From Candidatus Pelagibacter sp. RS39 (GTDB lineage Bacteria; Pseudomonadota; Alphaproteobacteria; Pelagibacterales; Pelagibacteraceae), in NCBI RefSeq assembly GCF_002101315.1, contig NZ_CP020777.1, positions 372,001 to 436,000 on the forward strand: 64,000 nucleotides of DNA. The letters run 5' to 3'. Position 1 is the stretch's first letter. Each line of letters begins with the position of its first letter. The notes under the pieces are model-generated. The model was not told the DNA's origin. It made no database searches and saw only the letters and a list, made by a program, of their open reading frames with translations. Shown piece after piece: positions 27,493-36,614 of the stretch. A program made the translations under genes and the position numbers.

Positions 27493-28578
27493 ATGGCTTC
27501 AAAAAAAGATTTCGTTAAATTTGATAAAGTCGATAAAAGCTATGACGGTAAAGTTTTAGTCGTCAAAGACCTTCAGTTAGACATAGCTGAGGGAGAGTTT
27601 ATTACAATGTTAGGGCCCTCTGGTTCTGGTAAAACAACTTGCTTGATGATGTTAGCAGGTTTTGAAACACCAACTAACGGTGAAATTTATTTAGATGGTA
27701 AAGCTATATCCAGTATACCTCCACACAAAAGAGGAATCGGAATGGTTTTTCAAAATTATGCTTTGTTCCCACATATGACTGTTTATGAAAATTTAGCTTT
27801 TCCATTAAGAGTAAGAAAAATTCCAAAGGACGAAGCTGATAAAAAAATTGATAAGGCATTATCAATGGTATCCCTTCAAGGTTTTGCTGCAAGGATGCCG
27901 GGTCAATTGTCTGGTGGACAACAACAAAGAGTAGCGGTTGCAAGATCATTAGTGTTTGATCCACAATTAGTTTTAATGGATGAACCTTTAGGTGCTTTAG
28001 ATAAAAATTTAAGAGAAAGTATGCAATATGAGATTAAACATATTCATGAAAGTATTGGTGTGACAGTTGTTTATGTTACACATGATCAAAGTGAAGCTTT
28101 AACGATGTCCAATCGTATTGCAGTGTTTAATGATGGTAAAGTTCAACAACTTTCAAGTCCAGATGAATTATACGAAAAACCTGTAAATTCATTTGTCGCT
28201 GAGTTTATTGGAGAGAATAATACTTTTGGCGGTGAAGTTTCAGATATTTCTGGAGGAAAGTGCAAAGTAAAATTAGCAAACGCAGAAATACTAGCCAATC
28301 CGATCTCAGTCAAAGGTAAAGGAGAGCGGACTACTGTTTCTTTAAGACCAGAACGAGCTTTGATTAATCCAAGTACAAAAATGGATAATCTTCATAAAGG
28401 AAAAATAGAGGAAGTAATTTATCATGGGGACCATACTAGGGTAAGAATAAATCTTTTAGGCAACCCAGAGTTTATTTTAAAAGTTCCAAATAGTTCATCC
28501 AACCTAGATATCAAACTTGGCAACGAGATTAATATCGGATGGAACAGTGATGACGCTCGGGCACTTGACCCAAAATAA
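27493..28578 (+). CDS. potA: polyamine-type ABC transporter ATPase
   Basis: The 361-residue ATPase of a PotABCD-like importer. It has Walker A GPSGSGKTT, the Q-loop VFQNYALFPHMTV, signature LSGGQQQRVAVARSL, Walker B LVLMDEPLGALD and switch His in VTHDQSEAL. The C-terminal third is a TOBE domain (SLRPERALINPS). The order ATPase - binding protein - permease - permease and the family of the partners place it with spermidine/putrescine-type systems, which in practice import a wide range of cations and amines. Confidence 0.9.
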   Translation: MASKKDFVKFDKVDKSYDGKVLVVKDLQLDIAEGEFITMLGPSGSGKTTCLMMLAGFETPTNGEIYLDGKAISSIPPHKRGIGMVFQNYALFPHMTVYENLAFPLRVRKIPKDEADKKIDKALSMVSLQGFAARMPGQLSGGQQQRVAVARSLVFDPQLVLMDEPLGALDKNLRESMQYEIKHIHESIGVTVVYVTHDQSEALTMSNRIAVFNDGKVQQLSSPDELYEKPVNSFVAEFIGENNTFGGEVSDISGGKCKVKLANAEILANPISVKGKGERTTVSLRPERALINPSTKMDNLHKGKIEEVIYHGDHTRVRINLLGNPEFILKVPNSSSNLDIKLGNEINIGWNSDDARALDPK

Positions 28579-28617
28579 ACAATCCACAATTATTGTATAA
28601 TCACACAAAAAGGGCTG

Positions 28618-28646
28618 TTGACTCTCTTCTCTGAAGTTGTTTTAAT
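28618..28646 (+). promoter_or_regulatory. strong promoter of the binding-protein gene
   Basis: TTGACT (28618-28623), 17-bp spacer, TTTAAT (28641-28646). It gives the binding protein its own transcript within the transporter operon. Transcription is expected to start near 28653. Confidence 0.6.
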
Positions 28647-28652
28647 TAGTTT

Positions 28653-28666
28653 TTTAAACGTTTAAA
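28653..28666 (+). promoter_or_regulatory. 14-bp perfect palindrome in the binding-protein leader
   Basis: TTTAAACGTTTAAA is self-complementary over all 14 bases. It begins six bases after the -10 and ends one base before the Shine-Dalgarno GGAGG (28668-28672). Position fits an operator at +1. A comparable palindrome lies in the leader of the other binding-protein gene at 61975-61986. Confidence 0.45.
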
Positions 28667-28676
28667 CGGAGGAAAA

Positions 28677-29804
28677 ATGAAAAAACTAAGTAAAATATTA
28701 CTAGCTATTTCTTTTGTACTTTCACTAACTACTTCAGCATTTGCAACAACAGTAACTGCAGTGTCTTGGGGTGGGGCTTATACTGAGTCTCAAAAGTTAG
28801 GTTATGGTGATCCTACTGCTAAAAAACTAGGCATTAATATTGCTTGGGTTGATTATTCAGGTGGTTTATCAGAAATCAAAGCACAAAAAGAAGCTGGAAA
28901 GATCACGTGGGATATAATGGACGTGTTTGCAATGGATACTATCAATGGATGTGATGAAGGATTATTTGTTGAATTTGATTTTGACAAAGATTTCCCGCCA
29001 GCTCCAGATGGAACTCCAGCAAGTAAAGATTTCTTTACTGCAATGCCAAGTAAATGTGCTGTAGGAAATATTTTATATTCTTGGAACTACGCTTATAACA
29101 CTGAAAACGTTAAAGGTACTCCAAAGACTATCAAAGATTTCTTTAACACAAAGAAATTCCCTGGAAAAAGAGCTATCTACAAAAGCGCTCTAACTAATTT
29201 AGAGATCGCTTTAGCTGCAGATGGTATCAAACCAGGTAAAGGCGGAGCAAAAATCTACAAAGCTTTAGAAACAGAAAAAGGTGTTGAAAGAGCAATGAAC
29301 AAGATCAAAAAATTATGTACAGATCCAAAAGGTGGATGTGTATTTTGGTCTGCAGGTGCTCAACCACCAGAACTGTTAGTATCAGGTGAAGTAGTAATGG
29401 CTACTGGTTGGAATGGTAGATTCTTCAATGCAGAAATTGGAGAAGGTGCACCAATCAAACAAGTTTGGGATGGCCAAGGTCTTGACTATGAATATTTCGT
29501 ACAAGTTAAAGGCGGACCAAACGATGCTAATGGTATGGCTAAAAAAGCTTTAGCTATGATGACTAGCACAGAGATGTTAGCAGGAAGTGCTAAATACATC
29601 GCATATGCGCCTTGGAGAAAATCTTCAATCGCAATTATGGAAAAAGGTGAGCCGTGGTATAAAGATGGTAAGACTAACATGGTACCACAAATGCCAACTG
29701 CACCAGCTAACACTAAAAACTACTTCCTAGTAGATCCAATTTTCTGGGCTGATAATGGAACAGAGCTTGGTGAAAAATGGGAAGCTATGAAAGCTGGTCT
29801 ATAA
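28677..29804 (+). CDS. periplasmic polyamine-type substrate-binding protein
   Basis: The 375-residue precursor has a signal peptide cut near ALA-type TSAFA-TT (residue 23). The mature protein is an extracellular solute-binding protein of the PotD/PotF-like group: TVTAVSWGGAYTESQK, GKITWDIMDVFAMD, ILYSWNYAYNTENVKGTPKT, FPGKRAIYKSA, GEVVMATGWNGRF. Codon use is smoother and GC slightly higher than in neighbouring genes, as in highly expressed genes. It has its own promoter and a strong SD and is followed by two hairpins. The ligand is not certain; polyamine or another amine is the family-based guess. Confidence 0.85.
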   Translation: MKKLSKILLAISFVLSLTTSAFATTVTAVSWGGAYTESQKLGYGDPTAKKLGINIAWVDYSGGLSEIKAQKEAGKITWDIMDVFAMDTINGCDEGLFVEFDFDKDFPPAPDGTPASKDFFTAMPSKCAVGNILYSWNYAYNTENVKGTPKTIKDFFNTKKFPGKRAIYKSALTNLEIALAADGIKPGKGGAKIYKALETEKGVERAMNKIKKLCTDPKGGCVFWSAGAQPPELLVSGEVVMATGWNGRFFNAEIGEGAPIKQVWDGQGLDYEYFVQVKGGPNDANGMAKKALAMMTSTEMLAGSAKYIAYAPWRKSSIAIMEKGEPWYKDGKTNMVPQMPTAPANTKNYFLVDPIFWADNGTELGEKWEAMKAGL

Positions 29805-29805
29805 T

Positions 29806-29825
29806 TTAAGTTTTATTAAACTTAA
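29806..29825 (+). terminator. first hairpin after the binding-protein gene
   Basis: An 8-bp AT-rich stem (29806-29813 with 29818-29825) and four-base loop, starting one base after the stop codon. Its position fits protection of the 3' end of the message more than termination. Confidence 0.4.
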
Positions 29826-29841
29826 TTATATATTATAATTT

Positions 29842-29867
29842 AAGGGCGGTTATTTATAACCGCCCTT
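29842..29867 (+). terminator. intrinsic terminator between binding protein and permeases
   Basis: A 12-bp inverted repeat containing GGGCGG/CCGCCC (29842-29853 with 29856-29867) followed by a run of T. A classical strong terminator nine bases before the first permease gene; partial read-through would give the usual excess of binding protein over permease. Confidence 0.85.
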
Positions 29868-29875
29868 TTTTATTT

Positions 29876-31129
29876 ATGAGCTCAGAAACAAAACAAATTT
29901 TAACTACAGATGGAATACCTTTAGAGGTAAGTCTTAAAAAAGCAGAAAGAAAAAATAAGATTAAAGCTTTCTTGCTTGTTGCTCCTTTATTATTTTTTTT
30001 AATTATTACTTATGTTTTTCCAATAGGTGACATGTTGTTCAGAAGTGTTGATGATAAAATGGTAACTCAAATGCTTCCAAAAACTTTTAAAGCAATGGAA
30101 AATTGGGATGGTCAAGAATTACCTGAAGAAGAAGTTTTTGCGGCTTTTCATGAAGATTTCATAAAATTAGTTGAGGAAAAACGTGAGGGTAAATTATCAA
30201 CTCAACTTAATTATACTAAAAATGGTTTCAAAAGTATTATCAAAAAATTAAGAAGAAAATCAAAATCATTTGAAGAGGGAAATTACAAAGAACAAATAAT
30301 GTCAGTACATAAAAGGTGGGCTGATGTCGAGTACTGGAGAGCAATTAAAAGAAGAGCTCCTGAGGTTACTAATCAAAAATATCTAAAAGCAATGGATATG
30401 TTCACTAACGAAGAGGGAAAAATTGTAAGTGTTAGTGAGGATAGAAGAATTCATAGAGTGTTGTGGTTAAGAACTCTTGAGATTGCATTCTTTGTAACAG
30501 TCTTTTGTTTCTTGATGGCTTATCCTATTGCTCATTTGTTAGCTACTTTACCAATGAAGTATAGTAACTTATTAATGATCTGTGTGTTGCTACCGTTTTG
30601 GACCTCACTACTTGTAAGAACTGCCAGTTGGATGATTTTGTTACAACAACAAGGGGTGGTGAATGATTTCTTTGTTTGGACTGGATTAGTAGCAGACGAT
30701 AACAGGCCTGAAATGATGTATAACAAAACAGGAAGTTATGTGGCAATGACTCAAATCTTGCTACCATTTATGGTACTACCGCTGTACAGTGTAATGAAAA
30801 CTATTTCACCAAGTTTGATGAGAGCTGGAAAATCATTAGGCGGAACACCATTTGTAGCATTTTGGAAAGTTTATTTCCCACTGACTATCCCTGGAATAGG
30901 TGCAGGTTGCTTACTAGTATTCATTTTAGCAATTGGTTATTACATTACACCAGCTCTAGTTGGTGGTGCATCTGGAACTTTAATTAGTAACCAGATTGCC
31001 TTTCACATGAAAAGCACCCTAGACTGGAGTTTTGCATCTGCAATGGGATTAATGTTGTTAAGTGGAGTATTGGTGATTTATTGGCTTTATAACAAAATAG
31101 TAGGAATAGATAATATCAAATTAGGATAA
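29876..31129 (+). CDS. potB: PotB-type ABC permease with a long first periplasmic loop
   Basis: A permease of the spermidine/putrescine type, but 417 residues long where PotB is usually about 280-300. The first helix is at about residues 30-50; an insert of roughly 140 charged residues (about 55-195) precedes the second helix at about 200-220. The remaining part has the BPD_transp_1 core and the EAA-like loop GGTPFVAFWKVYFPLTIPGI. The insert is topologically on the periplasmic side. It follows the terminator and lies five bases before the partner permease. Confidence 0.85.
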   Translation: MSSETKQILTTDGIPLEVSLKKAERKNKIKAFLLVAPLLFFLIITYVFPIGDMLFRSVDDKMVTQMLPKTFKAMENWDGQELPEEEVFAAFHEDFIKLVEEKREGKLSTQLNYTKNGFKSIIKKLRRKSKSFEEGNYKEQIMSVHKRWADVEYWRAIKRRAPEVTNQKYLKAMDMFTNEEGKIVSVSEDRRIHRVLWLRTLEIAFFVTVFCFLMAYPIAHLLATLPMKYSNLLMICVLLPFWTSLLVRTASWMILLQQQGVVNDFFVWTGLVADDNRPEMMYNKTGSYVAMTQILLPFMVLPLYSVMKTISPSLMRAGKSLGGTPFVAFWKVYFPLTIPGIGAGCLLVFILAIGYYITPALVGGASGTLISNQIAFHMKSTLDWSFASAMGLMLLSGVLVIYWLYNKIVGIDNIKLG

Positions 31130-31134
31130 TTAAA

Positions 31135-31989
31135 ATGGCTTTACCAAAATATACAGAACCACATTATAGAATTTGGCATTATATCTATTTAACAATTTGT
31201 GGTGCAGTTTTCTTTTTTCTTATTGCCCCTTTATTTGTAATTTTTCCATTATCATTTAATGCAGAAGAATTTTTAAGTTTCTCTGATGGGATGAAAAGCT
31301 TAGATCCTGATGCTTTTTCTTTAAGATGGTATAAAGACATGATCTATGGGACTAAAAATCCTTGGGGATTAGCTGCTAAGAATAGTTTTATTATCGCAAT
31401 TTTTGCAACAATAGGTTCAGTATTACTTGGAACAGTTGCCGCTTTAGGTTTGAGCAGCAGACATATGCCTTACAAGGGTTTAATAATGGCTGTTTTAATT
31501 TCTCCAATGATTGTTCCTTTAATCATTTCTGGAGTTGCAATATTTTTCTTTATGGCAAAAGCTGGTTTAGCGGCTACACACACAGGTATTGTTCTTGCTC
31601 ATATAATTTTAGGAACACCATTTGTTGTTATTACAGTTACTGCTACGCTTTCAGGATTTGACCATAGTGTAACAAGAGCCGCCGCGAGTTTGGGTAGTGA
31701 TCCAGTAAATACTTTTATGAAAATTACATTACCATTAATTTTACCTGGTGTTATTTCAGGTGGATTATTTGCGTTTGTGACTTCATTTGATGAAGTTGTT
31801 GTTGTTTTATTTTTAGCCGGATTAGAAAATACAACTATTCCTATTCAAATGTGGACAGGTTTAAGAGAACAATTGAGTCCAACAATTCTAGCTGTTGCGA
31901 CTTGTTTAATAATACTATCGACACTAATATTAGTAACCGCTGAGCTTTTAAGAAGACGATCAGAAAGGCTTAGAGGAATTAATCGATAG
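31135..31989 (+). CDS. potC: PotC-type ABC permease
   Basis: The 284-residue second permease. It has six predicted helices (first at about residues 14-37) and the EAA loop AAASLGSDPVNTFMKITLPLILPG. Length is normal for the family, in contrast to the enlarged partner. It should form the heterodimeric channel with the preceding gene product. The start is five bases after that gene's stop, and the bifunctional dehydrogenase follows after twelve bases. Confidence 0.88.
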   Translation: MALPKYTEPHYRIWHYIYLTICGAVFFFLIAPLFVIFPLSFNAEEFLSFSDGMKSLDPDAFSLRWYKDMIYGTKNPWGLAAKNSFIIAIFATIGSVLLGTVAALGLSSRHMPYKGLIMAVLISPMIVPLIISGVAIFFFMAKAGLAATHTGIVLAHIILGTPFVVITVTATLSGFDHSVTRAAASLGSDPVNTFMKITLPLILPGVISGGLFAFVTSFDEVVVVLFLAGLENTTIPIQMWTGLREQLSPTILAVATCLIILSTLILVTAELLRRRSERLRGINR

Positions 31990-32001
31990 TAAAATAATCA
32001 A

Positions 32002-34224
32002 ATGAAAATTAAGAATGTAGTAGTTATTGGATCAGGTACAATGGGCAGTGGTATAGCCGCTCATCTCTGCAATGCTAATATCCCTGTCACGCTTTTAGAT
32101 CTAAAAACTGAAATAAGTCAAAATGCTAGAGAACGAATTCATAAATCAAGACCACCTTTATTAATCGATAAAACAAAAATTGATAATATTAAAGTTGGAA
32201 ATATATCCGATGATTTTGATGTAGTTAAAGATGCTGACTGGATTGTTGAGGCAGTGGTTGAGAGAATTGATATAAAGCATCAAATTTATGATAAAATTTT
32301 TGATAGTAGGAAAGATGGAGCAATAGTTTCATCAAACACTTCCTCAATCCCAATTAAAGTTTTATCTCAAAATTTAAATAAGGATCAAAAAAAAGATTTT
32401 TGCATCACTCATTTTTTTAATCCTGTTAGATACATGGGTCTTCTAGAAATAGTAAAGAATGAGGACAATGATTTAAATAAGATAAATCAATTAAAAGAAT
32501 TTTGTGAAGTTGAATTAGGTAAAGGAGCAATTGTTTGTAATGATACCCCAGGTTTTCTGGGAAATAGGGTAGGTGTGTACGCGATGCAAATCGCAATGAC
32601 CGAAGCATTTAAAATGAAACTTTCTGTAGAGGAAGCAGATGCAATCTTTGGAAGGCCTATGGGTATACCTAAAACAGGAGTTTTTGGATTATATGATTTG
32701 ATTGGAATAGATTTAATGGCAGATGTGTTAAAAAGTTTTATTAAAGAACTTCCTGAGTCTGATGAGTTCCATGAAGTTGCTAAAGAAATTCCATTAGTAA
32801 AAAAATTGATTGAAACTGGATATACAGGCAGAAAAGGCAAAGGTGGTTTCTACAGAATGAAAAAGACCGACAGTGGAAAAATTATGGAAGCTATTAATCT
32901 TGAAACTGGAGAGTATTCAACAAGTCAAAAAATAGATATTAAGTCCGATAAAGTAGATTTAAAAGCTCTAATTAATAGAAAAGATAAGTATGGAGACTAT
33001 GCTTGGTCAGTGCTATCCAAGATAATAAAATATGCATCATCACTAGTTCCTGGGATTACCAAAGAATTTAATGACATAGATGAAGCTATGAGACTTGGAT
33101 TTAACTGGGCGAAAGGACCTTTTGAGATGTTAGAAGAAATTGGTGTCAAAAATTTCTTTGATAAAGTTGATGAATATAAAGGTAATAAATTTTTAGAAAA
33201 TTTATCTAATTCTAAAGATGAAAATTTTTATGGCGAAAGGCAAAAGTACACATCGATTGAAACTTTAGGTAAGATTAAGAAAACTGCCTCAAGTGTTGAT
33301 GGCAACAGTTCAGCTTCAATTTATAGATTTAATGATTTTAATATTGTTGAGTTTACGACTAAAGCTAATGCACTTGACTATGACTCAATGGATGCACTTA
33401 AGAAAGCAACTGATAAACCTTTGATAATAATTAATGAAAGTATGCAATTTTCTGCTGGTGTTAACCTGACTTATACAATGGAATTTGCAAATAAAAATGA
33501 TTTTAAATCGATAGAAAAATTTATTAAATATTTTCAAGAAACTTGCAAACATCTTAAGTACTCTAAATACCCAGTTATATCTGCTCCATCAGGTTTAACC
33601 TTGGGTGGAGGTTTTGAAGTTTTAGTTCAAAGTAATTTTGTAGCCTCACACACAAATATTGTAATCGGATTAGTAGAGACTATTGTTGGATTAATTCCAG
33701 CGGGTGGTGGATGTAAAGAAATGCTGGCTAGATGGTTAAATACTAAAGAGGCTAAGAAAGATCCAAAATATGCACCTTTGAAAGTATTTGATATAATTGG
33801 CTATGGTAGAACAGCCACGTCTCCAGTTGAGGCAGAACCTTTGAAATACTTACTCCCTGAAAATAAAAGAATTATGAATAGAAATAGTTTGCTTGAAGTA
33901 TCGAAAGAAATTTTAAATGAAAACAAGGACTTTAAATCGCCAAACGAGCTTACATTTAATTTACCCGGCAAAGCAGTTATCGATGATATGAACAAAATTT
34001 TAGAAAAACTTTATAATGATAAAGTTATATTGGATCATGGTTTGACTGTAGCAAAAGAATTAGCTCATGTATTAAGTGGTGGTGATACTACCAAAGATAA
34101 AACTCTTACAGAGGATGATTTGTTTAAATTGGAACTCGATGCTTTTATGAGATTAATCGAAACTAAACAAACTCAAGATAGAATTAAACATACTCTTGCT
34201 ACTGGAAAACCTTTAGTTAATTAA
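32002..34224 (+). CDS. 3-hydroxyacyl-CoA dehydrogenase / enoyl-CoA hydratase (FadN-like order)
   Basis: The 740-residue protein has the dehydrogenase first: VVVIGSGTMGSGIAAHLCNA (NAD-binding), HFFNPVRYMGLLEIV (catalytic His-Glu region) and CNDTPGFLGNRVGVY; a second 3HCDH helical region; then a crotonase-like domain from about residue 430 with ESMQFSAGVNLTYTM, APSGLTLGGGFEVLVQ and ETIVGLIPAGGG. This order is opposite to E. coli FadB and resembles FadN-type enzymes. It would handle beta-oxidation-like CoA intermediates. It is downstream of the ABC transporter and may serve the same catabolic path, but that is inference. Confidence 0.85.
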   Translation: MKIKNVVVIGSGTMGSGIAAHLCNANIPVTLLDLKTEISQNARERIHKSRPPLLIDKTKIDNIKVGNISDDFDVVKDADWIVEAVVERIDIKHQIYDKIFDSRKDGAIVSSNTSSIPIKVLSQNLNKDQKKDFCITHFFNPVRYMGLLEIVKNEDNDLNKINQLKEFCEVELGKGAIVCNDTPGFLGNRVGVYAMQIAMTEAFKMKLSVEEADAIFGRPMGIPKTGVFGLYDLIGIDLMADVLKSFIKELPESDEFHEVAKEIPLVKKLIETGYTGRKGKGGFYRMKKTDSGKIMEAINLETGEYSTSQKIDIKSDKVDLKALINRKDKYGDYAWSVLSKIIKYASSLVPGITKEFNDIDEAMRLGFNWAKGPFEMLEEIGVKNFFDKVDEYKGNKFLENLSNSKDENFYGERQKYTSIETLGKIKKTASSVDGNSSASIYRFNDFNIVEFTTKANALDYDSMDALKKATDKPLIIINESMQFSAGVNLTYTMEFANKNDFKSIEKFIKYFQETCKHLKYSKYPVISAPSGLTLGGGFEVLVQSNFVASHTNIVIGLVETIVGLIPAGGGCKEMLARWLNTKEAKKDPKYAPLKVFDIIGYGRTATSPVEAEPLKYLLPENKRIMNRNSLLEVSKEILNENKDFKSPNELTFNLPGKAVIDDMNKILEKLYNDKVILDHGLTVAKELAHVLSGGDTTKDKTLTEDDLFKLELDAFMRLIETKQTQDRIKHTLATGKPLVN

Positions 34225-34861
34225 ATAATCTAAGAGTATTTATAAAGTCAGGCCTTAAAACATATTCAGATTTATTTAAGTATTTAATTTTTTCTAGAGC
34301 TTCTAAGCCAAATATTACTTTGCCAATGGGTGTGTATTCACCCTCATATAAAGGTTCATCCTGAAGAATTATAAAAAATTGACTGTCTTCGGTATCATAT
34401 TCTAAAGATCGAGCTAATCCCACGCTCCCCTTAGTATAGTTAAAATCTTTATCAACTTCAGATTTGATTGTACCTAAACCAGATTTTCCAGTTCCAATTT
34501 TTCCATAATCAATGTTTCCTTTCTTTCCAAATTCTAAATCTCCGGCTTGTACGAGTTTATCTTTAATGACTCTATGAAATGCCACATCATCATAGGCATT
34601 CGATTTGACTAACGTTTTAAATCTTTCTACTCCATTAGGAGATATGTCTGGATATAATTCTATAATTACATTTCCACACTCAACGTTTAGAATTGCTATG
34701 TTATTTGGATTTTCAAAATTAATTTTATTTGGGTTATAATTCTTAACAAATAAACATTTATCTTTTAGTAAAAAAAAAGAAGTAATTGAAAATAAACCTA
34801 AAATTACAACAAATATAAATATTATTTTTTCAGATTTTGATGCCTTTATCTTTTCAATCAT
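34217..34861 (-). CDS. membrane-anchored cyclophilin-type prolyl isomerase
   Basis: The 214-residue protein has one N-terminal membrane helix (about residues 13-33) and a cyclophilin domain: IIELYPDISPNGVERFKTLV, AFHRVIKDKLVQAGD (active-site Arg and Gln) and SQFFIILQDEPLYEGEYTP. It should assist folding of exported proteins on the periplasmic side. It overlaps the upstream metallopeptidase-like gene by ATGA, and its stop overlaps that of the convergent dehydrogenase by eight bases. Confidence 0.88.
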   Translation of the reverse strand: MIEKIKASKSEKIIFIFVVILGLFSITSFFLLKDKCLFVKNYNPNKINFENPNNIAILNVECGNVIIELYPDISPNGVERFKTLVKSNAYDDVAFHRVIKDKLVQAGDLEFGKKGNIDYGKIGTGKSGLGTIKSEVDKDFNYTKGSVGLARSLEYDTEDSQFFIILQDEPLYEGEYTPIGKVIFGLEALEKIKYLNKSEYVLRPDFINTLRLFN

Positions 34862-35580
34862 AAAATAAAATTTTCATCAATTTTTAGGAGCCCTTTTTTG
34901 ATGAATTCTATCTTTTTTTTAAGAATAGGATCAATCTTTTCAGGTAAATTTCCATACATTAAATGAGAAAATACTTCAGCCATATCTTCAGATGCTGTTG
35001 ATCGCGAGTATTCAGTAATAAACCCCTCTGGTTTAGAATATGTATCTAAACCAATTTTTTTTGTGCAGGTTGAGCATTCTGCGTAATCAAACTCTTTAGG
35101 ATTAAAACTGGACCAAATTTTTTCATTAAATATATCTTTGTAACTATCATTTATTATGTGGAACACTTCGTGATGTAATACTCTTTCAAAATATTTGTCA
35201 TTAAATTTTATATCTACAATCAAAGTTTTCATTACATTGTCAGGTATTCCTGCAGTGTTGATACCTGAGATTGATAAGTCCTCACACATAACAATGTATT
35301 TTAAATTTATTTTTTTTAAAAAGTTTTGAGAATATTTATTAAGATTTTTTTCAATAATCTTATATTTCTTATCTAGGTTTTGTTTTGAGGATTTAAAGCA
35401 GTTGATATTATTATCGATACCTATTGTAAATGCCTGTTTAGCATTCAGATATCTTAATTTATTTTCAGTTTTAATATTATAGATCTCCAAATTTGGAATC
35501 TTTATTAATTCATAAATCGTATCCGCTTTTGCGGGAGAAATTAAAAATAAACACAATAAAACGAACTTAAATAATTTCAT
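34858..35580 (-). CDS. putative exported zinc metallopeptidase
   Basis: A 240-residue protein with a signal peptide (MKLFKFVLLCLFLISPAKA). It contains VLHHEVFHIIND, an HExxH zincin motif at about residues 123-127, and a later SEDMAEVFSHLM segment where the glutamate could be the third zinc ligand. A Cys pair (CSTC) lies between them. I do not recognise a named family; a gluzincin-like peptidase acting in the periplasm is the best reading. It is co-translated with the periplasmic cyclophilin, pointing to an envelope protein quality role. Confidence 0.6.
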   Translation of the reverse strand: MKLFKFVLLCLFLISPAKADTIYELIKIPNLEIYNIKTENKLRYLNAKQAFTIGIDNNINCFKSSKQNLDKKYKIIEKNLNKYSQNFLKKINLKYIVMCEDLSISGINTAGIPDNVMKTLIVDIKFNDKYFERVLHHEVFHIINDSYKDIFNEKIWSSFNPKEFDYAECSTCTKKIGLDTYSKPEGFITEYSRSTASEDMAEVFSHLMYGNLPEKIDPILKKKIEFIKKGLLKIDENFIL

Positions 35581-35634
35581 AATTAGTATTATTGAAGATA
35601 TTCCAATTTGTTAGAATGTGATAGAGTTTTTGTG

Positions 35635-36594
35635 ATGAAAAAAAAAAGAAGCAAAGAACCCATTCAACCAGTAAGCGGCACAAAGGTTCCAAGATTTGCG
35701 GGTCCATCAACTTTTGCAAGATTACCAGAATTAAGAGATGTTGAGTACTGTGATGTTGCAATAGTTGGAATACCATTCGATGCAGGCACAAGTTATAGAC
35801 CTGGGGCAAGATTTGGTCCACAAAGTATTAGGCAAGCTTCGAGACATTTAAGAACAAATTATCATCCAAGTTATGATGTTGAGCCCTTTAAAGTTCAACA
35901 GGTTGCTGATGCAGGAGATATTACTTGCAATCCATTCAATATAGATGAGGCAATTAAGCAAATCGAGGAAGGAGCTTTGGATCTACTTAAAAAAACTGGA
36001 GGTATAATTAGTTTAGGAGGAGATCATACGATTGCTTTTCCTTTACTAAAAGCAGTAAATAAAATTAACAATGGTCCAGTGGCTCTAGTTCATTTCGATG
36101 CACATTTGGATACTTGGGACACTTATTTTGGTGCACCTTACACACATGGGACTCCTTTTAGAAGAGCCCGAGAGGAAAATTTATTTATGGATGATGTTTC
36201 AATGCATGTTGGTATTAGAGGTCCCCTATATAGTCGGGAGGATCTAAAAAATGATGAAAGCTTTGGATTTAAGATAATTCATTGTGATGAGTTTCAAACT
36301 GAAGGCACTGATAAAATTGCTGAAAGAATAAAAAAAAGAGTAGGAGATAATCCATTGTACCTATCAATTGATATTGATGTTCTAGATCCTGCTTTTGCAC
36401 CTGGTACTGGTACACCTGAAATAGCTGGAATGACAACTAGAGAAATGGTTAATGTAATTAGAGGCTTGTCTGGTATGAATTTAATCTCTGCAGATGTAGT
36501 TGAGGTATCACCTGCGTATGATCATGCTGAGGTTACATCACTCGCGGCTGCTACTATAGTTTATGAGTTAACAAATTTATTTGCAAAAAAATAA
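35635..36594 (+). CDS. speB: agmatinase-family ureohydrolase
   Basis: The ATG at 35635 (MKKKRSKEPIQPVSG) is preferred over one 27 bases earlier. The 319-residue protein carries the arginase-family manganese sites: GGDHTIAFPL, HFDAHLDTWDTY and SIDIDVLDPAFAPGTGTPE, with VGIPFDAGTSYRPGARFGPQ as in agmatinases. It would release urea from agmatine (giving putrescine) or from a guanidino acid such as guanidinobutyrate. The adjacent aldehyde dehydrogenase and upstream polyamine-type transporter fit guanidino/polyamine use, but the exact substrate is unknown. Confidence 0.85.
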   Translation: MKKKRSKEPIQPVSGTKVPRFAGPSTFARLPELRDVEYCDVAIVGIPFDAGTSYRPGARFGPQSIRQASRHLRTNYHPSYDVEPFKVQQVADAGDITCNPFNIDEAIKQIEEGALDLLKKTGGIISLGGDHTIAFPLLKAVNKINNGPVALVHFDAHLDTWDTYFGAPYTHGTPFRRAREENLFMDDVSMHVGIRGPLYSREDLKNDESFGFKIIHCDEFQTEGTDKIAERIKKRVGDNPLYLSIDIDVLDPAFAPGTGTPEIAGMTTREMVNVIRGLSGMNLISADVVEVSPAYDHAEVTSLAAATIVYELTNLFAKK

Positions 36595-36614
36595 AGAAAG
36601 GTTAGGAATCTCTG

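Noticed and set aside
28579..28676. A riboswitch in the leader of the polyamine-type binding protein
   Set aside because: The predicted transcript leader is only about 24 bases and holds a palindrome without a loop; there is no room for an aptamer.
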